NCBI GenBank assembly: GCA_013349615.1
Contig: DUZJ01000007.1
Span: 1 to 64,000, forward strand
DNA length: 64,000 nucleotides
Source: Planctomycetota bacterium
GTDB lineage: Bacteria; Planctomycetota; Phycisphaerae; Sedimentisphaerales; Anaerobacaceae
Direction of reading: 5' to 3'
Shown: positions 8,664 to 18,146 of the stretch, piece after piece
Layout of the letters: every line of letters begins with the position of its first letter
Numbering within the stretch: position 1 is the stretch's first letter
Notes under the pieces: model-generated
The model's database searches: none
Told to the model about the DNA's origin: nothing
The model's input: only the letters and a program-made list of their open reading frames with translations
Made by a program: the position numbers and the translations under genes

Positions 8664-9626
8664 TTAATCCTTTTTCCAGATTTGATTGATGAAGTTCTTA
8701 ACGACAGCAACGGCTCGCGGATGTCGCATCCGGATTATGTCGACGCCGGCCTGCAACAGACAGATTGCAGTAGTAGCTTCCAACATTGGCCCTCGGCCTT
8801 GAACGTCTCCCCAGCCGGGGGCGTCCTCGAGTTTGCTTTCTTTTGCTCGCCACGATTCATAACCCGCATCGCAGATGGAAGGCATTGCCATTATTTTATC
8901 ACCGCCAAGTGCAGCCAATCGCTGGCGCTCCTGTATCGAATATGAATACTCAATTCCGTAGCCCAACGCCCCAGTATCCTGAAATGTTACAATCTTCTCG
9001 AGCGGAAAACCCATATCCGAGGCAAGTATATTGACCTGTTTGCCGATGTTAATATCTAGAGGTGCTTCGGTTATAAGATTATGATTATCAGCAAGGGCAA
9101 TGGCCGTCAGGGCCTTGTAATTGTCCTCTGTAACAGTACCTATCAGAGCGTTTTCTCCCTTGGCGGCCTCACTTACCTTCGGCATAATCTGATTATCTTT
9201 CTCGTCGTTTCCGCAGCCCCACAGCACAAGAGGGACACCAACGGCCTTCAACACTTCCTCGGTAACCTTGACGGCGTGAGCGGCATCTAAATCTGCCTTG
9301 TCGGGGTGGATGCCTTCGAATTTTACACAGATAAGATCTGCTCCGAATTGCTCTATACACTTTTTGGCCCAGTCGGCGGGGCTGTCCAGTACGTCTTGAT
9401 AGTGTTGAGCCAGGATGTCCGGCCAATCTTTTGGCCTGCTGTCGAGAACGTCCATAGCGATGACCGGTTTCTCACCGGCTTCTTCTATAGAGCCGCCATA
9501 GACGACGTTACGTGCTCCTCCAATGGTTACTGTTGAGGTTCGAGTGCCGCCGCTGTCTTTGGTCGCCCCAAGTGTAACTCGATTCACCGAACTGGTAAAG
9601 CTGTCCGTAACTTCAGGAACTGGCAT
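8664..9626 (-). CDS. acsD: Corrinoid/iron-sulfur protein, small subunit
   Basis: AcsD pairs with AcsC to carry the methyl group between AcsE and acetyl-CoA synthase. The 320-residue TIM-barrel protein matches the delta subunit family in full, with VTLGATKDSGGTRTSTVTIGG, VIAMDVLDS, ADLICVKFEGIHPD, VPLVLWGCGNDEKD and QDTGALGYGIEYSYS. The ATG at 9626 is preceded by GGAGG-like sequence. It sits 30 bp after cooC1, in the classic acs order. Confidence 0.95.
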   Translation of the reverse strand: MPVPEVTDSFTSSVNRVTLGATKDSGGTRTSTVTIGGARNVVYGGSIEEAGEKPVIAMDVLDSRPKDWPDILAQHYQDVLDSPADWAKKCIEQFGADLICVKFEGIHPDKADLDAAHAVKVTEEVLKAVGVPLVLWGCGNDEKDNQIMPKVSEAAKGENALIGTVTEDNYKALTAIALADNHNLITEAPLDINIGKQVNILASDMGFPLEKIVTFQDTGALGYGIEYSYSIQERQRLAALGGDKIMAMPSICDAGYESWRAKESKLEDAPGWGDVQGRGPMLEATTAICLLQAGVDIIRMRHPRAVAVVKNFINQIWKKD

Positions 9627-9656
9627 TTGAAATCCTCCAAGAATAACTTTAAGTTT

Positions 9657-10415
9657 TTAGCTTGAGTTTTTACTTAACTGAAAATTACTGTTTAGTTTAC
9701 ATTCGAGTATTTTGCGCACCGCCGAAAGTGCGGCACTATTTTCTTCGAGGTCGAAGATTGTTTGTCCCTGCATTGAGGCATCAAATATGCTTTTGTCGTC
9801 GGGTACATAGCCGAATGTTTCTATCTCGTCCACCTTTTTACTACTTTCTGTTCTGTTCCATATAACGCCGATTTTTTTAACGGATATCGGCAGTTGCTTG
9901 GCAAGCTCAGAAATCCTCCGGGTGGTAAGGGCGCCGAGAGCGGTTGGTTCAGCTACGATGCACAGCAGGTCAACATTATTAGTTGTTCGGCGGGACAGGT
10001 GCTCCATTCCCGCTTCATTGTCTATAATTACATATTTATACTGCGGGCTTAGTTTGTCCATAAATGTTCGCAGTATATTATTTGCGGCACAGTAGCAGCC
10101 GGGTCCTTCCGGACGGCCCATAGTTAGCAAATCAAAGCCGTTAGCTTCGGTAATCGCCTGCTGGATGCCGTATTCAAACGACCGCACTCGGTCCATACCG
10201 CCGCTGGTGGGCGGATTTTCAAGTACTTTTTCCCGGATGTCGGCAATAAAGGCCTCTGGTTCAACTCCCAACATCGGCGCAAGGCAGGCATTGGGGTCGG
10301 CGTCTACCGCAAGTATGGGGCCCTTCGATTCGCTGCGCAGAAGCCTGATAATCATAGCGGCCAGAGTCGTTTTGCCGGACCCGCCTTTTCCACTTATTGC
10401 AATTGTTGTTGCCAT
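9657..10415 (-). CDS. cooC: CooC-type nickel-insertion ATPase (copy 1)
   Basis: The 252-residue MinD/ParA-like ATPase begins MATTIAISGKGGSGKTTLAA (deviant Walker A with signature Lys) and has VDADPNACLAP and an IIDNEAG Walker B. GPGCYCAANN supplies the CxC that binds nickel between subunits in CooC/AcsF proteins. It probably matures the nickel clusters of CODH or ACS. The start at 10415 is preferred because it begins the family; an ATG 11 codons upstream would overlap acsV. It sits between acsV and acsD; a second copy heads the cluster. Confidence 0.9.
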   Translation of the reverse strand: MATTIAISGKGGSGKTTLAAMIIRLLRSESKGPILAVDADPNACLAPMLGVEPEAFIADIREKVLENPPTSGGMDRVRSFEYGIQQAITEANGFDLLTMGRPEGPGCYCAANNILRTFMDKLSPQYKYVIIDNEAGMEHLSRRTTNNVDLLCIVAEPTALGALTTRRISELAKQLPISVKKIGVIWNRTESSKKVDEIETFGYVPDDKSIFDASMQGQTIFDLEENSAALSAVRKILECKLNSNFQLSKNSS

Positions 10416-10437
10416 ATCTAAAATTCCGTGACTCGTA

Positions 10438-12354
10438 TCACGTTTCACATTTCACACTTTTTACCGATGGGAACAGGGATAAATCCGTGTGCGGTAAGAA
10501 ATTAGCTCTCGTAAATTCGTCCATATATCCCGGATGACTCATCAAATCAAAATATGTCATACTCTTGGCGATTTTTTCGGCTGTTTCAAGGGCTTTTCGA
10601 CTCAGAAGCACCGTCTTTGCTCCTGCAATTGATGTGTTTCCCACAAACTGAATCGTCTCAACGGGCACATCGGGCAGCATTCCCACGGTAACGGCTTGTT
10701 GAACGTTCATGAAGTTTCCAAAGCCTCCGGCAATGTAAGTGGCATCGATGTCTTCTGTTTTAGTTTGCGTTGAGTTCATAAGAACTCTGATTGCGGCAAA
10801 CACCCCTGCCTTGGAACGGACCAAATTGTCGATGTCGGCTTGGGTGATTACTATTTCGTGGTGGCCGTTAGCTTCCGGCACTAATTGGAATTGTAAGCCG
10901 TCCTCCCCTTCCGTCAATCTTGTATCCCCATTGGCTTTGAATCGGCCGGTTCGGTCTATGATGCCGTTCATAAACAATTCGGCAATTGTGTCCAAAAGGC
11001 CCGACCCGCAAATGCCGGCAGGATGGGTATTGCCGATTGTCTTGAACTCGATGGAGCCGTCCGGGGTAATGTCCAGTTTTTCAATGGCACCGGCTCCCGC
11101 CCTCATACCGTGCCTGACGCCACCTCCTTCAAATGCCGGGCCTGCCGAGCTTGAGGCGCAAACCAGCCAGTCTCGATTGCCGAGGACCACCTCGCCGTTT
11201 GTTCCGATATCAACAAAAAGAGAGATACCTTTTTTGGTATAAATTCTTGTAGTTAAGACTCCTGCTACTATGTCGCTGCCAACATAAGCTGCAACGCTTG
11301 GAAGGCAGTATAATAAACCTCGCTTGTTAATCTGGACCCCAGCTTCTGCGGCGCGGATGGGCGGAACAAAACCGGCTGAGGCAACGTATGGCTCTCTGCG
11401 TATTCTCGTGGAGTCCAGATTCAGCAGGAAGTGCGCCATTGCGGTGTTGCCGGCACATATTACCGCGGTAATGTCATGCAAATCGATTTTCTGTCTTGCT
11501 GCCAGCGTTACGATGAGATTGTTTACATCGTGCACGATGCGATTTTGCATCTCCTCGAAAGCGTTATTTTGTTCTGCGTATATGATTCGCCGAATGTAGT
11601 CTTCCCCAAAGTTTATCTGGCTGTTATATGTAGCCTCCGTATCTATAGTCTTGGCATTCGTCAGGTCAAGAAGGTGGGCCACGACCGTGGTGGTACCCAG
11701 GTCAACGGCGACTGCAAAATTCGTCTTAGAGCGCATGCTCGGCTCAACCTCTATAACCTCCGTAGTTCCACCTCGCCAACCAACGGTAACCGCGACCTGG
11801 TAATTCGTTGAACGAAGCGTTTTCGAGAGTCCCTGCAGAATGCGAAAGCCGGTCTGCATTATAGGAGCGTCAATCTGCTCGCGTATCGCTACATACAGAC
11901 GCTCGTGGTCGGCTGTATGGTCGTGTACCGTGGGTTCCGACATCTCGACAGCGAGCTTCTGAACCAAAGGGTCAAACTCAAATACGCCTTCTCGTACATC
12001 ACCGGCAAGCTCCCTGAACCTGTGGGCGTCGGTGTCCATAAGTATTTGACTTGTTTGGAGGGTGTGGAACTTCGGAACAGTTATAGTCATATCGGAAAGC
12101 ACTTTGGTCTGGCAGGCAAGCACGGTATTTTCGCGTGTCTCATCCGGTGTAAGTAAAGTGGTGGGCCTGCTTTGGAATTGTCCCTGGTCGATTATTACCT
12201 TGCATTTGCCGCAATAGCCGTCTCCGCCGCAGATGCTGCTTAAATAAACGCCGGCCTTACGGGCCGCCTCAAGCAGAATCGTCCCCACAGGGACTTCGGT
12301 TTTAAGGCCGCTCGGCTCAAAACAAACTGTGCATTTTTTCGGTTTCTCATCCAT
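10438..12354 (-). CDS. acsV: Corrinoid protein reductive activator (RACo-like)
   Basis: This 638-residue protein matches RACo/AcsV, which uses ATP to reduce the inactive Co(II) state of the corrinoid/iron-sulfur protein. Residues 1-100 form a [2Fe-2S] domain with Cys42, Cys48, Cys51 and Cys81. After a linker domain, an ASKHA ATPase fold follows, with AVDLGTTTVVAHL and LFVDIGTNGEVVLGN as phosphate loops and AGAGAIEK beyond. The length is close to the Carboxydothermus enzyme (about 630). AGGAG precedes the ATG at 12354. It lies 77 bp after acsC. Confidence 0.92.
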   Translation of the reverse strand: MDEKPKKCTVCFEPSGLKTEVPVGTILLEAARKAGVYLSSICGGDGYCGKCKVIIDQGQFQSRPTTLLTPDETRENTVLACQTKVLSDMTITVPKFHTLQTSQILMDTDAHRFRELAGDVREGVFEFDPLVQKLAVEMSEPTVHDHTADHERLYVAIREQIDAPIMQTGFRILQGLSKTLRSTNYQVAVTVGWRGGTTEVIEVEPSMRSKTNFAVAVDLGTTTVVAHLLDLTNAKTIDTEATYNSQINFGEDYIRRIIYAEQNNAFEEMQNRIVHDVNNLIVTLAARQKIDLHDITAVICAGNTAMAHFLLNLDSTRIRREPYVASAGFVPPIRAAEAGVQINKRGLLYCLPSVAAYVGSDIVAGVLTTRIYTKKGISLFVDIGTNGEVVLGNRDWLVCASSSAGPAFEGGGVRHGMRAGAGAIEKLDITPDGSIEFKTIGNTHPAGICGSGLLDTIAELFMNGIIDRTGRFKANGDTRLTEGEDGLQFQLVPEANGHHEIVITQADIDNLVRSKAGVFAAIRVLMNSTQTKTEDIDATYIAGGFGNFMNVQQAVTVGMLPDVPVETIQFVGNTSIAGAKTVLLSRKALETAEKIAKSMTYFDLMSHPGYMDEFTRANFLPHTDLSLFPSVKSVKCET

Positions 12355-12431
12355 TCTCGATTCTCCTATCCACGAACAAACTGCTGCAGGCAGCGACGCA
12401 AGACTCAATTCTCAATTCACGCCAGCGCTGT

Positions 12432-13787
12432 CTATTTCCAGAATTCGTGGAGATATTTGGGCAGCATCGAACACTCTCTCGGACCGACCATAACTTCCCA
12501 GCCGGTAGCTTCTTCGAGTTTACCGCTCATCACGGCAACGTAACCGGGGATTATCAGCTTGCGGTGTTTGACCAGGTCTTCGACATTATTTTTGGCCATA
12601 GCGTCAGCTACGATTTTATCATTGAGCTTGTCCCCTGAGTAAGCCGTCAGAACACTTGTGCCTTCAGTATCAACCACGAGGATATAGCTCGGGACCCTGC
12701 TGGCCTCGACATCCGATTCCACAGTGTAATAAGTCAGTGAAAAGTTTGTTGTAAACATCAGGGGGGAATTGGCATCCGGTTCCCCGATAGGATATATTTT
12801 TGGCTCTACCTGGACAGGCTTTTGTGGGTCGCTGAAGACATTCATCCTCGCAGTCAGCATGGGCAAGAAGGCATACGGCTCAACCGTGTTGACCACGACG
12901 ATGCTGGAATGCTTGCAAATCAGACTTGTGGCGTAGATGGCTTGTTGGTCTGCATCGCCATCGGTAACAAAGGACATAGTCGGATAGCCTAACGGCCTGA
13001 AGGTTTTTTTCAGAGCCAGGGCCCGTATCGTTGAGAGATTGTACAATTGTTCCCGTAGGGGCGACCCTGTGTGGTCGCCCTCTGCCTCAAGGCTTAATAC
13101 CATATCCTCAACCCCTTCGGCCTTGATTTTTTCGGTCAGGTCAGCCAGTGCCTCGATTGATTCGGCACATACGGCAAGCGGGCAGTTGTTTTCTTTGGCG
13201 ATTTTCGCCATTGCCTCGGCATTATCCGGCGTGGCCTTCGCGATTAACGGCGTGCTGTCGGCTGTCTTGGCGACCGCCGCGGCCATTGCTTCAGGCGATT
13301 CTGTTACGAGAATTATGGCCAGTTCGCTCGTATCTTTTACCGTTGCGGCAGCGGTGGCGAAAGCGTCAGCCGAACCACTGTCGTTCATAACTGCTATGGC
13401 GTTAACTGAAATATGAGTCCCGACCCGGTCAAACTGCAGCGAATTTATGGACTCAACGCGTTCTTTGAAATCCTGGCCGGTAAGTTTGTCCGACGCAGTT
13501 ACAGCCAGGACCGTCGGATTGTAAAATTTCTCTTCGTGTCGGAACATCACCGTCTCTTGCCCAACCTCTACGGCGGACGTCTCACTGCCGAACTTTGCCA
13601 AACGCATCGGAGGCTCCGCAGCAGCCGCAAGCTGTTGCCTGGCTTCTTCGGAAACATCCGGGCAGTCCTCGAGTTTCGCCCGTTTCTGAGCAAGTTGCAT
13701 CGCAAATGCCAGACAGGTAGGCATACCGCACTTTTTGCAGTTGGTTTTTGGCAACAATTTAAAAATTTGTAATCCTGTTAGCGCCAT
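12432..13787 (-). CDS. acsC: Corrinoid/iron-sulfur protein, large subunit
   Basis: AcsC holds a [4Fe-4S] cluster and the corrinoid that carries the methyl group to ACS. The N-terminal cluster motif is Cys17, Cys20, Cys25 and Cys42 (NCKKCGMPTC). A TIM barrel follows from about residue 90, and the cobalamin-binding domain at the end has TEGTSVLTAYSGDKL and KLIIPGYVAVMSGKLEEATGW. Length is 451 residues. A short palindromic repeat is read in frame at residues about 235-246 (GDHTGSPLRE), in a barrel loop, adding residues that are absent from the family pattern I know. The protein otherwise looks intact. Confidence 0.95.
   Translation of the reverse strand: MALTGLQIFKLLPKTNCKKCGMPTCLAFAMQLAQKRAKLEDCPDVSEEARQQLAAAAEPPMRLAKFGSETSAVEVGQETVMFRHEEKFYNPTVLAVTASDKLTGQDFKERVESINSLQFDRVGTHISVNAIAVMNDSGSADAFATAAATVKDTSELAIILVTESPEAMAAAVAKTADSTPLIAKATPDNAEAMAKIAKENNCPLAVCAESIEALADLTEKIKAEGVEDMVLSLEAEGDHTGSPLREQLYNLSTIRALALKKTFRPLGYPTMSFVTDGDADQQAIYATSLICKHSSIVVVNTVEPYAFLPMLTARMNVFSDPQKPVQVEPKIYPIGEPDANSPLMFTTNFSLTYYTVESDVEASRVPSYILVVDTEGTSVLTAYSGDKLNDKIVADAMAKNNVEDLVKHRKLIIPGYVAVMSGKLEEATGWEVMVGPRECSMLPKYLHEFWK
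13055..13080. repeat. Family D palindrome inside acsC
   Basis: GTAGGGGCGACC, a short loop, and GGTCGCCC form a hairpin with an 8-bp stem. It is read on the gene strand as GDHTGSPLRE. The unit is distinct from family A but shares the GTAGGGGCG start. Confidence 0.75.
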
Positions 13788-13825
13788 GATATTTGTCCTT
13801 TACTGTAATAAATCCTTTTACCCTG

Positions 13826-16015
13826 TCAGAACATAGGTTCCAAAGTCGTCACAGGATGGTTGGCTTTGGTAATGAACTCCAGTACCTCTTCTTCGGTATT
13901 GGCGGTGGTTTCATCAGCAATCTTGTCGAGAAATTCCTGGCCGCCAAGTCCGAGCTCATCGGCCCCTTTGACGAAATTATCTTTGATTTCCTCTTTCAGC
14001 ATTGTAGGCATCCATACAATTCGCTTAATTCCGTTTTCTGCCGCGATGAACTTTTTCGAGTTAATGTAGTGCTTTGAGTGCCCGATGAAGCCCGGCGTTT
14101 GGCTACCTCCGCCCACGGTTCCGGCCAGTGTTGAGAATTTCATTCCACACGGAGTCATCTCGATAAACTCGCGATTGACAATCATTATCCCACCTGTCGA
14201 TGGCAGCACGGCAGCGATGCATTCGAAGCAGCCGCAGGAAGTCATTGGGTCCGTAATCATGCTGTACTGGCTCATTCGCTCGACGCCGCCGCCGCTGGCC
14301 TTTATAACAAACGCGTTTACCTTGTCCCACTGACCGATGGTAGGTTCAATGCACTTACCTTTCGATATTGGCTGATTCGGACCCGAGGGAGTTATCTCGT
14401 ATGCCGCTCGGCAGTCCAGCCAGCTATAAGCCCCACACAAACCGGGCCTCTCCGGCGAAACTACACAGACGTGGTTCGGAGCAAAAGACTGGCACAGAGT
14501 GCAGGAATAAAACGTGTCTATGTCTTCATCCGTCATACCCGCCAGTCGTGCATCACGCTCGGCGTACACCTGGCGAGCTTGCTCTTGCAGTTTCAGGACC
14601 TGCTTCTCATCCGTGAATATTTTAATCTGCACCTTGTCCATAATGCTCGAGAACTGCTCGTGATACATTGCGTGCAGCAGCTTTCCGATATGTTCAAGTC
14701 TAAAGCCCGCGCCGAAAGCGTCCTTGCTGATTCGAACCCAGCTTATGTCCCGCTGGCCCATATGCCATAGCCCCTGGGCCTCGTTCATAAATGTGTGAAC
14801 CTGCCGCTCGAGCACAGGTTCAAAATCAGGCTGCATTTTTCTTCCTGCCACTTCAACTAAGATGGCCAGCGGCATTTTGCCTCCCGCTTCAAGCGAATCG
14901 GCGTCCGGACCTTCCACAGTTATCTTTCCGTCTTCAACCTTACCAATATCGAGCATTCGAAGCCATTCAAAGGCGGGTGTTCTCTGGCCGCCGAACTCGC
15001 AGTGCATTTCGTCTTTGCGGATACGTTCACCTTCAAACGCCGGGCTGTGCGCTACGGGAATATCCACATGGGCGACCTTTATCTTCAGGCCGCGAACTTC
15101 GATGGCTTTTTCCACTATCTGGTCATGGGGAATATTTGAGACGACATGCTCATAAGTGCATACGCCGGTAGGAAGGATTTCCGGAATGTCGGAGTCGGCG
15201 ATAGTGGGGAAACCGTAATTGATTGCCCCCGCTGCCGTGGCGTACCATTCATCGGTAACTTCGCCCAACGCCATAACAAAGGCGAAGATTCTGTTTTTAT
15301 TGTAGAGCAGGTTGCGCCGGAAATCGCCCGCCTTAACGCCCCCGAAGCTAAGGGCGGCCCGACTGGCAAAACCAAGTGCATATATTGCTGATGTAATCTC
15401 CCTGCCGAAAGGAACCAAACGCGTTTCCCAGCCCAACTGTACGCCCCCTTCGGCGAGCTGCTCAGCGAAAGTGGTGCCGTTACGGTGCGCTGACATAAAA
15501 ACATAAAGGCATCGCTCCTGAAGTTTGCGGGCTATTTCAACCGCTGTTTCAACATCAGGTGCGGCACCGGCAATTGCTGCAAAGCCGGGGGCCGTGCCGT
15601 CCACAAACTGAATACCTCGCTCACGCAGGATCATATCATCGGCCGCACCAAGCCAGATGCCATCAACCGGGTTGGGCCCAATTATATATTTACAGGCCTC
15701 GATAATCTCCTCTGCGAAAAGAGTTGCCATCCCTGCGTCCAGAGTGGGCCCCAGATATGGTGTCCACAACTCATCTTCAACTAATTTCGGCAGCAAAGGT
15801 TTGATTTCCTCTCTCATTACGTCCTCGAAGTCGGACAGTTTTTCTACCGCTCTTGCAGTCATGGAATAAATGATGGGTATGTAATAACCGGTATTCGGAA
15901 ACGCAACCGGGCAATCTTTGCCCTTTTCTTCGATGGCGCGTGACAAAATCTCCTCGGCCTGTTTCACTATCTTATGAGCGCCGCGTATTGCTGCTGATGC
16001 AATGATTTTTGACAT
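13826..16015 (-). CDS. acsB: Acetyl-CoA synthase (ACS)
   Basis: AcsB joins CO, the corrinoid-bound methyl group and CoA into acetyl-CoA at the nickel A-cluster. The 729-residue protein has the bacterial three-domain form. The A-cluster ligands are visible in YSCTLCQSFAPNHVC, GLCGAYSW and the Cys-Gly-Cys of MTSCGCFECI. The middle region carries the corrinoid and ferredoxin interaction domain. The ATG at 16015 fits the family start MSKIIASAAIRGA; the longer frame adds nine unlikely residues. It is 38 bp ahead of acsC and 59 bp behind acsA. Confidence 0.96.
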   Translation of the reverse strand: MSKIIASAAIRGAHKIVKQAEEILSRAIEEKGKDCPVAFPNTGYYIPIIYSMTARAVEKLSDFEDVMREEIKPLLPKLVEDELWTPYLGPTLDAGMATLFAEEIIEACKYIIGPNPVDGIWLGAADDMILRERGIQFVDGTAPGFAAIAGAAPDVETAVEIARKLQERCLYVFMSAHRNGTTFAEQLAEGGVQLGWETRLVPFGREITSAIYALGFASRAALSFGGVKAGDFRRNLLYNKNRIFAFVMALGEVTDEWYATAAGAINYGFPTIADSDIPEILPTGVCTYEHVVSNIPHDQIVEKAIEVRGLKIKVAHVDIPVAHSPAFEGERIRKDEMHCEFGGQRTPAFEWLRMLDIGKVEDGKITVEGPDADSLEAGGKMPLAILVEVAGRKMQPDFEPVLERQVHTFMNEAQGLWHMGQRDISWVRISKDAFGAGFRLEHIGKLLHAMYHEQFSSIMDKVQIKIFTDEKQVLKLQEQARQVYAERDARLAGMTDEDIDTFYSCTLCQSFAPNHVCVVSPERPGLCGAYSWLDCRAAYEITPSGPNQPISKGKCIEPTIGQWDKVNAFVIKASGGGVERMSQYSMITDPMTSCGCFECIAAVLPSTGGIMIVNREFIEMTPCGMKFSTLAGTVGGGSQTPGFIGHSKHYINSKKFIAAENGIKRIVWMPTMLKEEIKDNFVKGADELGLGGQEFLDKIADETTANTEEEVLEFITKANHPVTTLEPMF

Positions 16016-16074
16016 ATACTTACCTGCCCTTCGTATTTGCAAAAGGTACTCTTGCTGTTTACTTTTGTACTCAT

Positions 16075-18021
16075 TTACTCCACAGACAATGTACGTCTAT
16101 CTTCCATATCATAGAGTTTCCGTTCTTTCTCAACGTTTATTCCGAGAGCATCGCGTTTTTTCTCAATATGCTCGAGCATCATACCAGCGGCCTTGATTGG
16201 GTCTCGTTCGAAGGCCCATTTGCCGCCTACATCCTTTTCGATTTCGTCGGTTATATAACGCGTTAGATTCGGAGCGCCAAGGATTGGCAGTGGCTCGGCG
16301 ACGACCGTATAGACTCCGGAAGCGACGAAATACATGCCGATGGAAACAGCCTTTTCCGACATCCATTCGGGTGCGGCGCCGGCGACGGGTAAATCTGAAA
16401 TATCCTCCCCAAGCCCACCTTCGGCAACCACGTTGGCAAGGGTTGTCAATATCCTGCTGTTGTCCACACAGGAGCCGACATGGAGGACCGGCGGTATACC
16501 CACAGTCTCACATACCTCGGCCAGCCCCTGGCCGCAGTATTTTGCCGCTGCTTCCGGTCTCATCAGCCCCTCCTTAGCGGCGGCAATCGCGCTGCAGCCT
16601 GTGCTTACAACCAAAACATCATTCTTGATAAGTTCTTTTATCATCGTAATGTGGCCGTAATCGTGCACCTGCTTCGGATTATTGCAGCCCACCACCCCAG
16701 CGGCGCCGCGAATGCGGCCGTTGATAATATTGTCATTTAGCGGCCGGTAACTTGCGCGGAATCGACCACCAAGATGGTAAAAAATATTTTCCGTTGTAAA
16801 GCCCGCAATTCCACGCTCCGTCACTTTCGGAATCTGCACCTTTCCTTTCCTGTTGGCGAAATTCTCAATAGCTATCTTGATGATTTGCCGTGCGGTTTCC
16901 ACTGCCCTATCTTCGTGGAATTCAATGTGCTCTGCTCCGGCAATTTTGCACTTCGGAGAAGTTGTAATAAGCTTTGTGTGGAAGCAGCCGCAAAGAGAGC
17001 CGAGTGCAGGCATAATGCACTGCACGTCCACCGCCATCAAGTCTACCACGCCGGTCATTATTGCCAATTCCTGCTGGAGAAAGTTGCCCGCAACCGGTAT
17101 GCCATGACGCATCAGTATCTCAGTAGCCGTGCAGCACATACCGGCAAGGTTAATGCCCTCGGCACCTTTATCTTTGGCCATTTTTACAAGTTCTGGTTCC
17201 TGCGATACCGCCACGATTATATCTGACAATGTCGGCTCGTGACCGTGAACGATTATGTTCACCTGCTTGGCGTCAAGTACGCCAAGATTGGAACCGAACT
17301 GAATTGGCTGCGGACCCCCGAATAAAATATCCGAAAGCTCCGTGGCTATAAGCGACCCGCCCCAGCCGTCGGCCAGACACGCACGCAGACCCTGCTTTAC
17401 AAGATTCTTGTAGTCCGAACCTACGCCTATATGTGTTCTGTGCATAATCTCGACAATCTCGCGGTCGATGGAGCGAGGAGTTACGCCCAATTTTTTCCAG
17501 ACCTTCTGCCTGGCCGGCGGCGGATAAGCTGCGGCACTTATAAGCGTGCCCTCCTGCTTGCCGAATTCAGCCAATACTGCGTCAGCCAGGTCGCCGGCGA
17601 TTTCCTTTGTCTCTCTGCCTTCCACTTTGATGCCGTATCTTGCCGCCACCTCCCTCAATTTCAGCTCGTCCTTAATCATATAGTCGCACTGCTCGCTCTC
17701 GACGGCCATCTTAAACGTGTGTGCGATATCGCGGCCGTGGTCGGAATGCGCCGCAGCGCCGCCGGCAACCATCCGCACCAGGTTTCTGGCCGCAATCGTA
17801 TCAGCCGTAGCACCACAGATGCCCGCTTGCGGCCCATCCCCGAACGGGTCAATTCGACAAGGCCCCATAGAGCAATTCCGGCAGCATATACCAAGTTTGC
17901 CAAATCCACATTGAGGCTCCTGTTGCGCAAATCTGTCCCAGGCGGTTTCTACGCCTGCCTCATACGCATGTTTCAGCATCTCCTGTGTTGCTTTATCATT
18001 GCTGCATTTTTTCGGTTCCAT
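16075..18021 (-). CDS. acsA: Anaerobic carbon monoxide dehydrogenase, catalytic subunit
   Basis: This is the Ni-Fe CODH that interconverts CO2 and CO, feeding CO to AcsB. The 648-residue product has the N-terminal D- and B-cluster cysteines (QCGFGKLGICCRNCSMGPCR, then GICGA). C-cluster segments follow: AGMCCTATEIL, GVVGCNNPKQ, VVSTGCSAIAA and HVGSCVDNSR. ATG at 18021 has GAGGAA six bases upstream and is preferred to a TTG at 18027. The pairing with acsB points to the acetogenic-type complex and not a stand-alone CooS. Confidence 0.95.
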   Translation of the reverse strand: MEPKKCSNDKATQEMLKHAYEAGVETAWDRFAQQEPQCGFGKLGICCRNCSMGPCRIDPFGDGPQAGICGATADTIAARNLVRMVAGGAAAHSDHGRDIAHTFKMAVESEQCDYMIKDELKLREVAARYGIKVEGRETKEIAGDLADAVLAEFGKQEGTLISAAAYPPPARQKVWKKLGVTPRSIDREIVEIMHRTHIGVGSDYKNLVKQGLRACLADGWGGSLIATELSDILFGGPQPIQFGSNLGVLDAKQVNIIVHGHEPTLSDIIVAVSQEPELVKMAKDKGAEGINLAGMCCTATEILMRHGIPVAGNFLQQELAIMTGVVDLMAVDVQCIMPALGSLCGCFHTKLITTSPKCKIAGAEHIEFHEDRAVETARQIIKIAIENFANRKGKVQIPKVTERGIAGFTTENIFYHLGGRFRASYRPLNDNIINGRIRGAAGVVGCNNPKQVHDYGHITMIKELIKNDVLVVSTGCSAIAAAKEGLMRPEAAAKYCGQGLAEVCETVGIPPVLHVGSCVDNSRILTTLANVVAEGGLGEDISDLPVAGAAPEWMSEKAVSIGMYFVASGVYTVVAEPLPILGAPNLTRYITDEIEKDVGGKWAFERDPIKAAGMMLEHIEKKRDALGINVEKERKLYDMEDRRTLSVE

Positions 18022-18146
18022 AAGCAATTCCTCAGTAATTAATTAACCTCAATAACTTAAAAAGTTATCTTTATATCATATTTGGTCCCGTATTTCGAGC
18101 GTCTGGCGGCTTTCTTTTTGTCACCTGCCAAACACGCGCACACTTA

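Noticed and set aside
8474-8710. Long N-terminal extension of AcsE
   Set aside because: It contains the translated family C repeat; the family start MILIGERING-type motif and AGGAG are at 8473.
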